This document shows positions 41,351 to 50,433 of a stretch of 64,000 nt of DNA, one piece after another. The position numbers and the translations under genes were made by a program. Source of the stretch: a virus; the IMG/VR virus record IMGVR_UViG_3300020444_000002, positions 22,431 through 86,430 of that record; one strand, given 5' to 3'. The notes below the pieces were generated by a model. The model was not told the DNA's origin and made no database searches. It saw only the letters and a program-made list of their open reading frames with translations. The number at the start of each line of letters is the position of its first letter. The first letter of the stretch is position 1.

Positions 41351-41987
41351 TAAGTTTTATCTTTTTGTATTTTCTTTTATTTTTAGTTACTGTTATTTCA
41401 AGAGCAGTCTGGTCACCTATGGGGTTACCCCATTGATTAGTTGAGAAGGTGTCTATACACCAAATCTCTGGGTGTACTTCCCAGCAAGTGGCGCTTGGCG
41501 TATGGCCGAATACTTGTGGTATCCGCTCATATTCTGCCCTGTTCGGGCGCACCCATATAGGGGAACTGTCTTGCCACAAATCATCCATTTCTGTTGTACC
41601 ACCCCACCCGCGAGCAATACCGGCATGCGAAAATGTGATACCGCCCTCCTCTATAGTGATCGGTAATGAGAGCAACCATTCCCTGAGATAGTTATACGCT
41701 GGAGAATTTATAGACAACTGTGTAATGGGGTTATATCCACTTTGTAGAGTTGGGGTTTTGTTTATATAGATAAAATCATGGTTCCCAAGCACTAGTTTTA
41801 TGTTTTCGTTAGAGTGCGCCAAAAGATACAGCTTGTGCCAGGTATCAATAGACTCTAGCCCGTCCTTCCCCCAATCATCGGCATAGTCACCACAGAAGAC
41901 AATAATATCGTATTTACTTACGAGCTTTTCAACCTCATCGACAATCCATTTCTTTGTATGGATATCCCCTACCGCAAGAATTTTCAT
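41337..41987 (-). CDS. Calcineurin-like metallophosphoesterase
   Basis: 216 aa. Metal motifs in order: GDIH (residue 7), GDYADD, GNHD, SHAG and GHTPSA. Substrate unknown; members hydrolyse nucleotides, phosphoproteins or RNA ends (T4-type phosphatase analogues). Placed between glycosyltransferase genes. Confidence 0.85.
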   Translation of the reverse strand: MKILAVGDIHTKKWIVDEVEKLVSKYDIIVFCGDYADDWGKDGLESIDTWHKLYLLAHSNENIKLVLGNHDFIYINKTPTLQSGYNPITQLSINSPAYNYLREWLLSLPITIEEGGITFSHAGIARGWGGTTEMDDLWQDSSPIWVRPNRAEYERIPQVFGHTPSATCWEVHPEIWCIDTFSTNQWGNPIGDQTALEITVTKNKRKYKKIKLNEPT

Positions 41988-42187
41988 TTTCCCTTATCCG
42001 CCCACTCTCTCCAACTTTTTAACTGTTCTTTCTTGATGGTCATTTTCAGTTTTTTGCTAAGATCAGTTATCTCATCAAGCACCAAGTGCCTATCGTGTTT
42101 ATAGTCCCAATAAGACAGTATCCCCTCAACCCGTGCTTGACTCAAGAGTGCGCGTACTATGACTTTCTGGTTTTCTGTAAACTTCAT
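41984..42187 (-). CDS. Hypothetical small protein
   Basis: Unrecognised, 67 aa, basic and helical, with a possible HTH-like N-terminus (TENQKVIVRALLSQARVEGIL). Overlaps the glycosyltransferase gene by 62 nt in another frame, which is unusually long. Confidence 0.5.
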   Translation of the reverse strand: MKFTENQKVIVRALLSQARVEGILSYWDYKHDRHLVLDEITDLSKKLKMTIKKEQLKSWREWADKGK

Positions 42188-43214
42188 TAATTAAATTATC
42201 CCACTTCTGTTCAAGCTCATAATTTGAGAACTCTCTATATCCTATATTATAGGCTATAACCTTGTCATCGCGCAAGTCCTTGTTGGCCCAGAGGTCCATC
42301 CTGTGCCCTAAATCATAATGGTTCACTGTGTACAGGTCAATTAGAGTCCTTGCCATAAACCTACCATCATGCTTGGATGGTATGAGCCAGTGACGAGGAA
42401 GGATTGTATCGTTAGGCGGTATCATTGTCATAATAACCGGCATACCAGCACAGAGCGCCTCCGACATTGGTAAACATTGTCCACCATAGCGGCGCGGCAT
42501 AATCAATGCGTCAAAGCCCCTGTACAGTTCAACCTCATTCTCTGGGCTAGAGGTATCCACCGTAATTCTGGGGTCGTTAAACTTATTAATTAGCTCATCC
42601 TGCTTGCCCTGTGTCTTTATAACTAGCTCGAAATCTCCACGACTATATCGCATAGCCTGAATGACATCCTGGGTTCCATTACGGTCGTTTGCTGCTGAGC
42701 GCCCCATGATATGCAAGAACCTTTTCTTTCCCGTGCGAGTGCTATTATGCTCCCGTACTTCATTGAAGTCATCTACAAACACTGGCGTTGGCAAATATTC
42801 AACATTATGCCATATCCTTCGAGCTTCATTAATATGCCAATGACTCGGAGACACCAGCATATCTGGTTTTGCTAACTCTGGGCTAATAAGATAATCCGCA
42901 AACTCCCAGTTATACTGGTTTATTGTTTTCACGCCCATCTGCCTTGCCAAATCTACAAACAGCCTGTTGTAAAATATTTCGCAAGTGACAACAACATCCA
43001 ACCCGCGCAACCATTCGATCACCTCCTGATTAGTGGGAAAACCTTTTATGTCCATAACACTATAAGTAGCATATGCTTCTGGATACTGTTCGTTTCTATT
43101 AAATACAGAACTGTCTATAAGCATTACTTCGTCCGGGCGTAACATTCGAGCAAGATTACGGGTCTGATTACCAAGACCAGTCTTATCGCTTCTTGCTATT
43201 AGGCCAACTCTCAT
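42126..43214 (-). CDS. GT-B glycosyltransferase (GT4-like)
   Basis: 362 aa. GT-B layout: N-terminal GLGNQTRNLARML, middle HIMGRSAANDRNGTQDVIQAM, and the donor-site PRRYGGQCLPMSEALCAGMPVIMT with the E-(7)-E pattern. It uses a nucleotide sugar. Overlaps the nucleotidyltransferase gene by 4 nt. Confidence 0.85.
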   Translation of the reverse strand: MRVGLIARSDKTGLGNQTRNLARMLRPDEVMLIDSSVFNRNEQYPEAYATYSVMDIKGFPTNQEVIEWLRGLDVVVTCEIFYNRLFVDLARQMGVKTINQYNWEFADYLISPELAKPDMLVSPSHWHINEARRIWHNVEYLPTPVFVDDFNEVREHNSTRTGKKRFLHIMGRSAANDRNGTQDVIQAMRYSRGDFELVIKTQGKQDELINKFNDPRITVDTSSPENEVELYRGFDALIMPRRYGGQCLPMSEALCAGMPVIMTMIPPNDTILPRHWLIPSKHDGRFMARTLIDLYTVNHYDLGHRMDLWANKDLRDDKVIAYNIGYREFSNYELEQKWDNLINEVYRKPESHSTRTLESSTG

Positions 43215-43900
43215 AACATTTCCTTACCATTATGTTTGTTCCACCTGTCAAGTAGGCGTATATAATCATCTGCAAAATCAATGTCATCAGTAAAGTCGTC
43301 AATTATTTCAAGCTTTTCACCAACTAAATGTCGGTGCATTTCCGAATCCGGTATATGAATCATAGCCCTGTAATGTTCCCACCCACCACAACGTGGCAAT
43401 GTGCCCTCGCCGTACAACTTAACAATCTTCCTAAGCGCCGCGTGGTGTTCTGGTATGTTGTGTTGGTAAAAGCTTTGGGCAAAACATTCACCGTATGGCG
43501 TGCCAGTATACTCACTACCAAACGGCCGCGCATACAACCTCCAATCAACTTCATGCTTACCCATCAATTTTTCCATTGCTTCCTCTGTAAAGAACACATC
43601 TCCATAAATAACAATAGTTCTACCGTCTTTATTCCATAGCTCGCGTGAATTCAGGAACTTATCCGCATCAAAATTATTATCGGTGTCTTTGGTAGGGACA
43701 TATAGTGTAGAACCTGGAATATCATATTCGTCATCAGTGCCAACAACAAACACTTCTACGTCTTCATATTGGTTGAGTAACCTAACAGTCCTGTGGATTA
43801 TTGGTTCGCCGTCAATCTTAGCAAAGTGCTTACGAGTGCCACCGTACCCGCCCCAGCGAGTCGCATCACCTGCTGCTATAATAATCGCTACTGTCTTCAT
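43211..43900 (-). CDS. Sugar-1-phosphate nucleotidyltransferase-like
   Basis: 229 aa. AIIIAAGDATRWGGYGGTRKHFAKIDGEPIIHRTVRLL is the Rossmann-like NTP-transferase signature (degenerate GxGxR with conserved Lys). IVIYGDVFFTEEAM provides the Asp metal site. It would make an activated sugar for the adjacent glycosyltransferases, working with the epimerase at 20.7 kb. Confidence 0.8.
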   Translation of the reverse strand: MKTVAIIIAAGDATRWGGYGGTRKHFAKIDGEPIIHRTVRLLNQYEDVEVFVVGTDDEYDIPGSTLYVPTKDTDNNFDADKFLNSRELWNKDGRTIVIYGDVFFTEEAMEKLMGKHEVDWRLYARPFGSEYTGTPYGECFAQSFYQHNIPEHHAALRKIVKLYGEGTLPRCGGWEHYRAMIHIPDSEMHRHLVGEKLEIIDDFTDDIDFADDYIRLLDRWNKHNGKEML

Positions 43901-44319
43901 TTGTCCTTTACCTTCGGTACTATACTTAACTCCATAAGCTCTGCTTCTTCAATAACACCATCGGTCTCTTTTTTAACAACATACCCAGGTGCTAAGGTGT
44001 AACTAGTAGGGTTTTTTCTCCACAGTTCCCACTGTTTCTGGGCCTTCTGGCTTGGCGCAATTACGATCTTACCAAATACATCCTCTGTGCGCTGGCTAAA
44101 CATTGTGTTGATTGGCATTTCGTCAAAATGTATTTCGAATGGGTCAACTGGTACTTTTACCTCAACTACACGGACACCTGAGTCTTTACCGAATTTGCGG
44201 GCAGCCGCCTTGGCGATACTTTCAGTTTTGTAGGCACGAACACCACGGCCAAACTTGTGCGGCATATCAAATGTCATAGCGCCGTTATCGTCTTGTCTAA
44301 CTAATACATATATTTTCAT
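43897..44319 (-). CDS. Hypothetical protein
   Basis: Unrecognised, 140 aa, alpha/beta. Overlaps the nucleotidyltransferase by 4 nt and lies inside the glycosylation operon. Confidence 0.6.
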   Translation of the reverse strand: MKIYVLVRQDDNGAMTFDMPHKFGRGVRAYKTESIAKAAARKFGKDSGVRVVEVKVPVDPFEIHFDEMPINTMFSQRTEDVFGKIVIAPSQKAQKQWELWRKNPTSYTLAPGYVVKKETDGVIEEAELMELSIVPKVKDK

Positions 44320-44327
44320 AGTCCTCC

Positions 44328-44567
44328 TTAAAAGTGTGCAGTTATATGCAGATCACCCCCCTCTTTAAACGCACAAAACGCCCTAATGTACTCGTCATTC
44401 ATATTGTCCTCCGGCTCTGTATAATCAGTCCTAATCAGTTTGTCTGGCTTCCACTCGTATTCGTCAAAATATGCATCCTGTATACGTTCGTAGTAAACTT
44501 TAGTCTCGTCTGGCATGTCTTCTATAACTGCGCGTAAAGCACCGACTGTTAAATAATCATCTTCCAT
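44328..44567 (-). CDS. Hypothetical small acidic protein
   Basis: 79 aa from the ATG at 44567 (GGAG 8 nt upstream; TAATG overlap). TVGALRAVIEDMPDETKVYYER is a pattern of small phage proteins; function unknown. Confidence 0.6.
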   Translation of the reverse strand: MEDDYLTVGALRAVIEDMPDETKVYYERIQDAYFDEYEWKPDKLIRTDYTEPEDNMNDEYIRAFCAFKEGGDLHITAHF

Positions 44568-46018
44568 TATCGCTTCTCCATCCAAAATCGTATATTGTGG
44601 TTCTCTAATTCCTCACTTTTTACTTTGAATTTACATTTGCTATAAAAGCCAGTGGTCTTTCCGAAATGCTTATCTGGGTCAAAAAAGTCCATACTTTGTA
44701 CATCAAATCCTCGGACATGTGTTGGGTCAATCCATAAGAACTCCGCCTTCCAACCTGGGGTTTGCATATAGAGCGTGCCGCCTGGTTTTAGAATCCTATG
44801 GCACTCTTCAATGAATCTAACCACACCATGATCTTCCCCAATGTACGGCGGTAGGTGTTCAATCACATCGACTGCTTTTATCTCGTCAGCGACGCCATCC
44901 TCAAATGGATAGGGGAAATTAATCAGGTTATGGACAACATCTATTCCCTCTATACCAATCATGTCAACATTAATCCAACCGCTGGCGGGGTCTTCTCCAG
45001 CCCCAAGGTTTATACGAACACCACCTCGTTGCTCTGTCAGAGGCTCTGTGTGGGACTTTTGGTCGTCAAACGCACCCAAGTCCATTAATTTGTCTAGAAG
45101 CTCTTGTAGGCGATTAGAATACGTCTGAGACGCATATACGAACTCAAATAGCCCCCTGCGCAAATGTTCACGCTCCTCTTCATGCGTCAGGTAGTAATCA
45201 ATCTTTTTGTCTAAGTCTTCAAAGTCTCCGTGCTTGTAAAATATACCACGAAGCTCTTGTGGGAATAGCTCGGTAATACCATCTATGTCTGGGTATATTG
45301 TGAAAGCGCCACGCCCGATAGATTCAAATAGGCGGTCTGAGGTATAATTCCGATGCCTGAAACCTATATTGATAGAATCCCCCACTGCAATCTTCGCGTT
45401 TGCGTAGAGTTGGTTAAGGGCTGCACCACGAACTGACAGCTGTGGATGCCCATATTTCTTGTACTTCTCACCATATGTTTCCTCAAGGTGTTTTACCAGC
45501 TGACGACGATACGGCCATTCTGGGTGTCCATACTCAACCCCGCCCCCTACAAATATCACATCACCCTGTAATTGCGGGTCGTTATTAGGTTCCACCATAT
45601 AGCACTCGCCCTTGTACACTGCTGGCAGAAGCCAATGGTGATTGATTCCTTTGCTCTCGAAATACTTTTGCGATTCTGGGTCGCCATCTGCACTAAAGAC
45701 GTATTCAGTCCTCCAAAATGGGTCTGTTTCAATCCCTGACTGACGAGAAAGCCCAACATATAAGTCAAGGTGGTAGGAGGCTGTCGGGATGCCCATTTCT
45801 TTTAGTCTAGCAAGGTCATTAAGGGTTACCATTTTACCCCATGTACGGGTAAACAAGAATAAGTCGGTGTCCTCTGGTACTTGGCTCAACCATCCAGGAA
45901 GTGCAGCTGGGTGTTCCTGGATACGAACAACCTCGTGCCCAAGAGACTCCAAGGTTTTTGCGATATGGTTCTCTGTAGTGAAGTCTAATTTGTAGTTTCC
46001 AACATATGCTATTTTCAT
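44567..46018 (-). CDS. Glycosyltransferase-methyltransferase fusion
   Basis: 483 aa from the ATG at 46018. N-terminal GT-B domain (AYVGNYKLDFTTEN, then FESIGRGAFTIYPDIDGITELF, CgeB-like donor site). From about residue 330 there is a SAM-dependent methyltransferase: RINLGAGEDPASGWINVDM (motif I), AVDVIEHLPPYI and HRILKPGGTLYMQTPG. One chain could transfer and then methylate a sugar. Target unknown; DNA or surface glycan are candidates. Confidence 0.8.
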   Translation of the reverse strand: MKIAYVGNYKLDFTTENHIAKTLESLGHEVVRIQEHPAALPGWLSQVPEDTDLFLFTRTWGKMVTLNDLARLKEMGIPTASYHLDLYVGLSRQSGIETDPFWRTEYVFSADGDPESQKYFESKGINHHWLLPAVYKGECYMVEPNNDPQLQGDVIFVGGGVEYGHPEWPYRRQLVKHLEETYGEKYKKYGHPQLSVRGAALNQLYANAKIAVGDSINIGFRHRNYTSDRLFESIGRGAFTIYPDIDGITELFPQELRGIFYKHGDFEDLDKKIDYYLTHEEEREHLRRGLFEFVYASQTYSNRLQELLDKLMDLGAFDDQKSHTEPLTEQRGGVRINLGAGEDPASGWINVDMIGIEGIDVVHNLINFPYPFEDGVADEIKAVDVIEHLPPYIGEDHGVVRFIEECHRILKPGGTLYMQTPGWKAEFLWIDPTHVRGFDVQSMDFFDPDKHFGKTTGFYSKCKFKVKSEELENHNIRFWMEKR

Positions 46019-46275
46019 TAGTCTGCCCAACTTGGTTTTGTTATACCTGTTCCAATTACCTTGCACTGCTGCGCTAGTTCCATGTAATCAACAACACTGG
46101 CATATTGACCAGCTTTAGACTTTTTGATTCTCTTTTTGAAATCTGTTAAGTTAGAGCGGCTTGGTGAATTGTATACATTATGTGATATATACTGCTTGCC
46201 ACCAACGCTAACTAACACTGCATTGTCTGTAACGTAGTAAGTGATTCTGCCTCGCTGTATTTTCTGGTGTTTCAT
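46018..46275 (-). CDS. Hypothetical basic protein
   Basis: 85 aa from the ATG at 46275, which overlaps the exonuclease stop (TAATG). Lys/Arg-rich, with YYVTDNAVLVSVGGKQYISH. It may bind nucleic acid alongside the exonuclease. Confidence 0.6.
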   Translation of the reverse strand: MKHQKIQRGRITYYVTDNAVLVSVGGKQYISHNVYNSPSRSNLTDFKKRIKKSKAGQYASVVDYMELAQQCKVIGTGITKPSWAD

Positions 46276-47132
46276 TATGCAATTGCTGGCGATATATCGC
46301 CCTCCTTCTTTTTTATAGCAGTACGCTCGCTGAACCAACCGTGGCAACCATCAACATTACATTGGTAACGACGATAGCGACCAGTTTTGCTAGGACGAGT
46401 TCCCTCACTATGATAATCAGATTGCAAGCAATAAGGACAAGCGAACTCAAGATTTGCGAGGCGCAACAAGCTAATCGGTGACTTGTACCAAGGGTAAAGA
46501 GTCCTAAAATCTTTAATCGTTAACCGCACATCTTGGTTGTTGTAGGTAGCCATCTTTTTTGCGTGCTTAACGCCTTCCTCACCACCAGATATGATTGGGA
46601 ACCAATGCTCTGAGTGATTAGACGTTTCTTTTTCACCATGACCAAGGAACTCGCTAAGGTAGTTCAACGAGTAACTCGGTAACCTCATTACCTGCTTAGC
46701 TATAATCTTGGTATCTAGTTGCAAGTGTGGAACCACTGGCTTCATCTTATGCTTAATAAAAAACATGTTAGACATTTTGTCGTCAAACTGTTTTGAGTTA
46801 TGACCAAGTGTCACATCTGCACCTGAGAATAATTCGTATAGTTCGCCGACCAGCAGGCGATCATCCTTCGGATTAACAGAATATGTATCAGTTTTTGCTA
46901 TAGTACGACACTTAATGCTGGGTGTATATTCTGGGTCTGCGATTCTTGTAACATCAACCCAAGCGTATGAAAATGAGAGCAATATCGGCTGCTCTATCAC
47001 CCTATGGACATGTGTGTCCCAAATCCCATAACTATAACCAAGTAGCCCCGTACACTCTATATCGTATGCAAGCACCATTGGCTTCCTAATAGGGACTGTG
47101 TTCATACTATAATCTGATTCATTTTTGTCCAT
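46275..47132 (-). CDS. DEDDy 3'-5' exonuclease with C-terminal zinc ribbon
   Basis: 285 aa. AYDIECTG supplies Asp-x-Glu, LGHNSKQFDDKM the second Asp, and ATYNNQDVRLT the Tyr-x3-Asp, giving DEDDy as in PolB or YprB-type nucleases. The C-terminus has CPYCLQSDYH and CNVDGCHGWF metal-binding residues. Acts on DNA during replication or repair. First gene of the long leftward unit, downstream of the putative origin. Confidence 0.8.
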   Translation of the reverse strand: MDKNESDYSMNTVPIRKPMVLAYDIECTGLLGYSYGIWDTHVHRVIEQPILLSFSYAWVDVTRIADPEYTPSIKCRTIAKTDTYSVNPKDDRLLVGELYELFSGADVTLGHNSKQFDDKMSNMFFIKHKMKPVVPHLQLDTKIIAKQVMRLPSYSLNYLSEFLGHGEKETSNHSEHWFPIISGGEEGVKHAKKMATYNNQDVRLTIKDFRTLYPWYKSPISLLRLANLEFACPYCLQSDYHSEGTRPSKTGRYRRYQCNVDGCHGWFSERTAIKKKEGDISPAIA

Positions 47133-47159
47133 TTTTGTGTTTCCTATGTTATGACCTCA

Positions 47160-47188
47160 ATTATAGGCCTTTTTGTTGCAAAATGCAA
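47160..47188 (-). promoter_or_regulatory. TTGC-type promoter, leftward
   Basis: TTGCAT, 17 nt, TATAAT. It drives the exonuclease and glycosylation genes. Confidence 0.7.
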
Positions 47189-47189
47189 G

Positions 47190-47421
47190 TGCTTTTTCTT
47201 TTACTTCTACTTTTACTTCTACTTTAACTTCTACTTCTACTTTATGCATAGAAACCCTTACTCTAACCTCTGTTATTTTGACCAATAGAGTAAGAGTTAC
47301 AAACGGCATAACTATGACGTTGTTAGAAGCTAACTATGACGCTACTGCAATGCAATTACGACGCTAAATCCATGTTATAGTGTTAACGCTTAAATGTCAA
47401 CAATTTTGCTGAACATTGGGC
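47190..47421. other. Putative replication origin / control region
   Basis: Between divergent promoters, next to the replication initiator gene. A pyrimidine-skewed tract of ACTTCT-type repeats (47199-47246) is followed by AACTATGACG twice (47308 and 47331 regions) and ATTACGACGCTAA. These iteron-like repeats and the location suit an origin or an operator set. No function is shown directly. Confidence 0.45.
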
Positions 47422-47450
47422 TTGTGTTTTTGCGGAAATGAGAGCATAAT
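47422..47450 (+). promoter_or_regulatory. TTGT-type promoter, rightward replication operon
   Basis: TTGTGT, 17 nt, CATAAT, 42 nt before the initiator ATG. Confidence 0.7.
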
Positions 47451-47491
47451 TTAAAAGCGTAAGGGTAAAAAATAAACAATTCGGGGGAATA

Positions 47492-48169
47492 ATGAACAAG
47501 ACAAGCTTTATAAGAAACGGTTTTTGGACGTCAGATGAATATGTTAGTCTACATTTGGACACCAAGATACTATACATATATTTGCTTTCTTGCCCAGATA
47601 GAGAGTACTTAAATGTCTTTAAGTTTAACAGGCTATTTGCGACCCACTGTACTGGCATATCAAAAGCTTCTGTAGATGCCGGTGTTGAGCAATTAGAGGA
47701 AATTGGCTACATAGAGACATATAACGGTTATGTGAAATTACTAAAAGGCGACGCTGTCATGCTTGGTGGTCGGTACAACAAGATAAATAGTGACCGCGAG
47801 TTAGAAAGAATGCCTGTTGATGTTCGTGAGCATTTCGAACTTGATTCAGAAGATATAATAGTAGTAGAGAAAACAAAAAAGACACCCAAAAAAACTGGAC
47901 CGAAACCGGAAACGGTCAAGGAGATAATAGCTAGGCAACCTGAAGAATTGCGTGGCCCTCTTCAGGACTTTGTAGAAGATAGGATAGAACGTAAAAAAGC
48001 CCCCACGACCCGTGCTGTAAAGGGCTGGATTGACAGGCTACAGACTATGTACCCAAATGACTACAAGAAACAGTCTCTCAGTCTACAACAATCTATTGAC
48101 CGTGGCTGGCTTGGTCTGTTTGAAGTTCATGAAGATAAACAAAAGACAAATAGTGGAGGTTTTTTGTGA
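47492..48169 (+). CDS. DnaD/DnaB-type replication initiation protein
   Basis: 225 aa. N-terminal winged-helix pattern (NGFWTSDEYVSLHLDTKILYIYLLSCPD; GISKASVDAGVEQLEEIGYIET), a linker, then a DnaD-like helical C-terminus. GGGGG lies 4 nt before ATG. It probably binds the adjacent origin and recruits the helicase encoded two genes downstream. Confidence 0.75.
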   Translation: MNKTSFIRNGFWTSDEYVSLHLDTKILYIYLLSCPDREYLNVFKFNRLFATHCTGISKASVDAGVEQLEEIGYIETYNGYVKLLKGDAVMLGGRYNKINSDRELERMPVDVREHFELDSEDIIVVEKTKKTPKKTGPKPETVKEIIARQPEELRGPLQDFVEDRIERKKAPTTRAVKGWIDRLQTMYPNDYKKQSLSLQQSIDRGWLGLFEVHEDKQKTNSGGFL

Positions 48170-48450
48170 CAGATTTTGTTTCAGAACCAGAGTGGCGTTT
48201 TTGGTTAGGTGATATGCCCATGCCGAAGGACGCCACACCTGAAATGTTAGATGCGGCTCGTCAGGTGGTAGAAAATATGGAAAAGCAAGATGAGGCGGCA
48301 GAAAATATAGCATATTTCATGGAGTCGTTAAGACACTACGAAGGTAAATTAGAGGAAGCTAAAAAGGAGGGACAACCAACAGAGACACTTGAGAGTATTA
48401 TAAGAACCGAAAACGAAATAATAGACACCTATAGGAGCTGGTTGGTATGA
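48166..48450 (+). CDS. Small protein between initiator and helicase
   Basis: 94 aa, starting at GTG 48166, overlapping the initiator stop by 4 nt. Acidic and helical (DAARQVVENMEKQDEAAENIAYFMESL). Position suggests a helicase loader or accessory factor; no ATPase motif is present. Confidence 0.6.
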   Translation: MTDFVSEPEWRFWLGDMPMPKDATPEMLDAARQVVENMEKQDEAAENIAYFMESLRHYEGKLEEAKKEGQPTETLESIIRTENEIIDTYRSWLV

Positions 48451-49370
48451 CAAGAAAAATAGACTGGAGACAGAAACAGGTCAATCGAATGATTGAAGGT
48501 TTTTCTGAAATGGATGAAGAGCAGCAGAACAAAGTAATGGATGCAATTAAGTATAATTATGCTCTCCAAGCTGCAAAAGAAGTAGGGATGACAAAGACAG
48601 TTTCTTTTGGTGATCTATACCAAGAAGCAATAGAAAGGCAGAAATTTTTTAACAAGTATGAAGGCATAGGTAGCGGTTTGCCATATTTTGACGAGGCAAC
48701 AATGGGGTTGAGACCGGGGGAAGTTACCGTCATTGCTGGACCAAGCTCAGCAGGTAAGACAATGGTAGCTATGAATATTGTTGCTAATATTGTTGTAAAG
48801 ACGCTTAAAAAAGCCATAATGATTACTATGGAAATGCGCGACGGCGAGGTTGCTAGTCGCTTGTACAATATGGCAGATGAAGAAAACCACGAAATACTAA
48901 AAACAAACTTTTTAGTACAGACAGAACTATCTGTCTCTGCCGAACATGTCAAAGCTATCGTTAAACGCGATAAGCCAGATATTCTAATTATCGACCACCT
49001 CGGCTTCCTCGCTAAACAGGAGAGCGGGCAAGACCTAAAGACCCGCATTGACAATGCAATTGCAAAAGTTAAACGATTAGCGATTAATGAAAACATACCT
49101 ATAATCTTAATATCGCATGTTGCAAAAACCCGCTCCGGTGAAGAGGGGGAAGCTAACGCGCAAGACCTAATGGGTTCGGCTGGTATTGAACAAGACTCTG
49201 ATATTGTGATAATGATAAACCGTAAAAAAGACCAAATGAACCCAGAGGGAAGGGAATTTATGGCGACGCTAGAGAAGCATAGGACGAAAGACCCAAGTAT
49301 TAAATTCCAAAAGGCTACCCTATTAATGAAAGGTGTGCGTACTGATGGCAATTACACCGTGTCTTCTTGA
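48447..49370 (+). CDS. DnaB-like replicative helicase (RecA-fold domain)
   Basis: 307 aa. Walker A GPSSAGKTMVAMN (about 91-103), Walker B ILIIDHLGFL, and PIILISHVAKT as the sensor strand. It lacks the usual DnaB N-terminal helical collar, having only about 75 preceding residues, so it is shorter than cellular DnaB. Overlaps the small gene upstream by 4 nt. Confidence 0.85.
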   Translation: MTRKIDWRQKQVNRMIEGFSEMDEEQQNKVMDAIKYNYALQAAKEVGMTKTVSFGDLYQEAIERQKFFNKYEGIGSGLPYFDEATMGLRPGEVTVIAGPSSAGKTMVAMNIVANIVVKTLKKAIMITMEMRDGEVASRLYNMADEENHEILKTNFLVQTELSVSAEHVKAIVKRDKPDILIIDHLGFLAKQESGQDLKTRIDNAIAKVKRLAINENIPIILISHVAKTRSGEEGEANAQDLMGSAGIEQDSDIVIMINRKKDQMNPEGREFMATLEKHRTKDPSIKFQKATLLMKGVRTDGNYTVSS

Positions 49371-49575
49371 GCATATAACCCTAATAGAAGTTACTAATGG
49401 TGTGAAATATACGGGTCCGGTAAACATAGAAGGGCTACAGGCCAACTCTTCTCAGGGTGAAACAAGTACAAGGCGGGATGAGCGTTACTATTTCTGTGCC
49501 AACTGTTTAAAGAAATTCGACGGCGAAGAAACATTTGATGAGTGCAAGAAGCATCTCGGCACCTTCCCAATTTGA
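49345..49575 (+). CDS. Hypothetical CxxC protein
   Basis: 76 aa from the ATG at 49345, inside the helicase gene end. FCANCLKKFDGEETFDECKKH may bind zinc. Function unknown. Confidence 0.55.
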   Translation: MAITPCLLEHITLIEVTNGVKYTGPVNIEGLQANSSQGETSTRRDERYYFCANCLKKFDGEETFDECKKHLGTFPI

Positions 49576-49595
49576 TTATGCTATCATGTTGTTAG

Positions 49596-49955
49596 ATGGA
49601 ACTAACAACGAGCGGGACTACACCCTCAAAAAAGAACAGCCGCATAAATACCCGTAGTGGTAGGAGCTTCCCAAGCAAGAGATTTACCGCTTGGGAATCT
49701 ACTGCCGTGCCAGAACTCAAAAAGCAGTTCAGTGGCTTTCGTGTCACCGATTACCCTATAGCTATAGAGATGGTTTTTTATGATGGAGATTTGCGTCGTC
49801 ACGATTTAGATAATCAGTGCAGTTCAATACTTGATACTTTGGTAAAGGCAGAAATTCTGGAAGATGATGACCAGAAACATGTCAATTCAATCCGACTCAC
49901 ATATGGTGGACTCGATAGAGAAAACCCTCGTTGTGAGATTTTTCTTGATGAATAG
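49596..49955 (+). CDS. rusA: RusA-like Holliday junction resolvase
   Basis: 119 aa. RINTRSGRSFPSKRFTAWESTAVPEL, IAIEMVFYDGDLRRHDLDNQCSSILDTLVKAEILEDDDQKHV and a C-terminal strand give the RusA fold with its conserved D-LDN and late DDD cluster. It resolves branched DNA during recombination or before packaging. Confidence 0.85.
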   Translation: MELTTSGTTPSKKNSRINTRSGRSFPSKRFTAWESTAVPELKKQFSGFRVTDYPIAIEMVFYDGDLRRHDLDNQCSSILDTLVKAEILEDDDQKHVNSIRLTYGGLDRENPRCEIFLDE

Positions 49956-49957
49956 TA

Positions 49958-49986
49958 TTGCTTTTTATTATTAACTTTCTTATAAT
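49958..49986 (+). promoter_or_regulatory. TTGC-type promoter, leaderless
   Basis: TTGCTT, 17 nt, TATAAT, then 7 nt to the ATG at 49994. Confidence 0.7.
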
Positions 49987-49993
49987 CAAATGT

Positions 49994-50392
49994 ATGATTA
50001 AATCGGAAAAATTCTCTATATCAAAAAGACATTACGCCTATTTGAAGGGTTCTCTTGAAGAAAGAAAAGACCCATACGACCCAAAAAGAGATACAGCCAA
50101 ATATAGTTATTACACACTGCAAGTTTTTTACTATAAGAAAAAGAATGGTTTAATAGAAGCTTGTTTTGGCACTATTTGGAACTACGCACCACAAGGTCTC
50201 AGTGAAAAAGATTTTGTAGCTCAGTATAGTTCAGCCTATGGCTCTGACCCCTATGCCCAGTGGGGCGGTACTCATTTTCTAGGAACTAGCGTATACAAAG
50301 ATATTGTCAGATATGTCAAGGAGCTTGACCCAGTACTGAAGAAATACCCAGCTATACCTGAAGGGTATGTAGGCTGGTTCAAAAAGAAATAA
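49994..50392 (+). CDS. Hypothetical protein
   Basis: Unrecognised, 132 aa, Tyr/Lys-rich alpha/beta. Its start codon sits 7 nt after TATAAT, so translation must begin at or next to the mRNA 5' end. Confidence 0.65.
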   Translation: MIKSEKFSISKRHYAYLKGSLEERKDPYDPKRDTAKYSYYTLQVFYYKKKNGLIEACFGTIWNYAPQGLSEKDFVAQYSSAYGSDPYAQWGGTHFLGTSVYKDIVRYVKELDPVLKKYPAIPEGYVGWFKKK

Positions 50393-50397
50393 TAAGC

Positions 50398-50426
50398 TTG
50401 CGTTTTTCTGAAAAAAGGCGCATAAT
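50398..50426 (+). promoter_or_regulatory. TTGCGT-17-CATAAT promoter, leaderless
   Basis: Exact consensus -35; the -10 lies 7 nt before the ATG at 50434. Confidence 0.75.
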
Positions 50427-50433
50427 TGAATGC

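Noticed and set aside
47199-47246. Repeats considered as a CRISPR array
   Set aside because: The units are about 6-12 nt, contiguous and without unique spacers; no cas genes are near.
48557-49351. 264-codon frame antisense to the helicase gene
   Set aside because: The sense strand encodes a clear RecA-fold helicase with Walker motifs; the antisense frame is a shadow.
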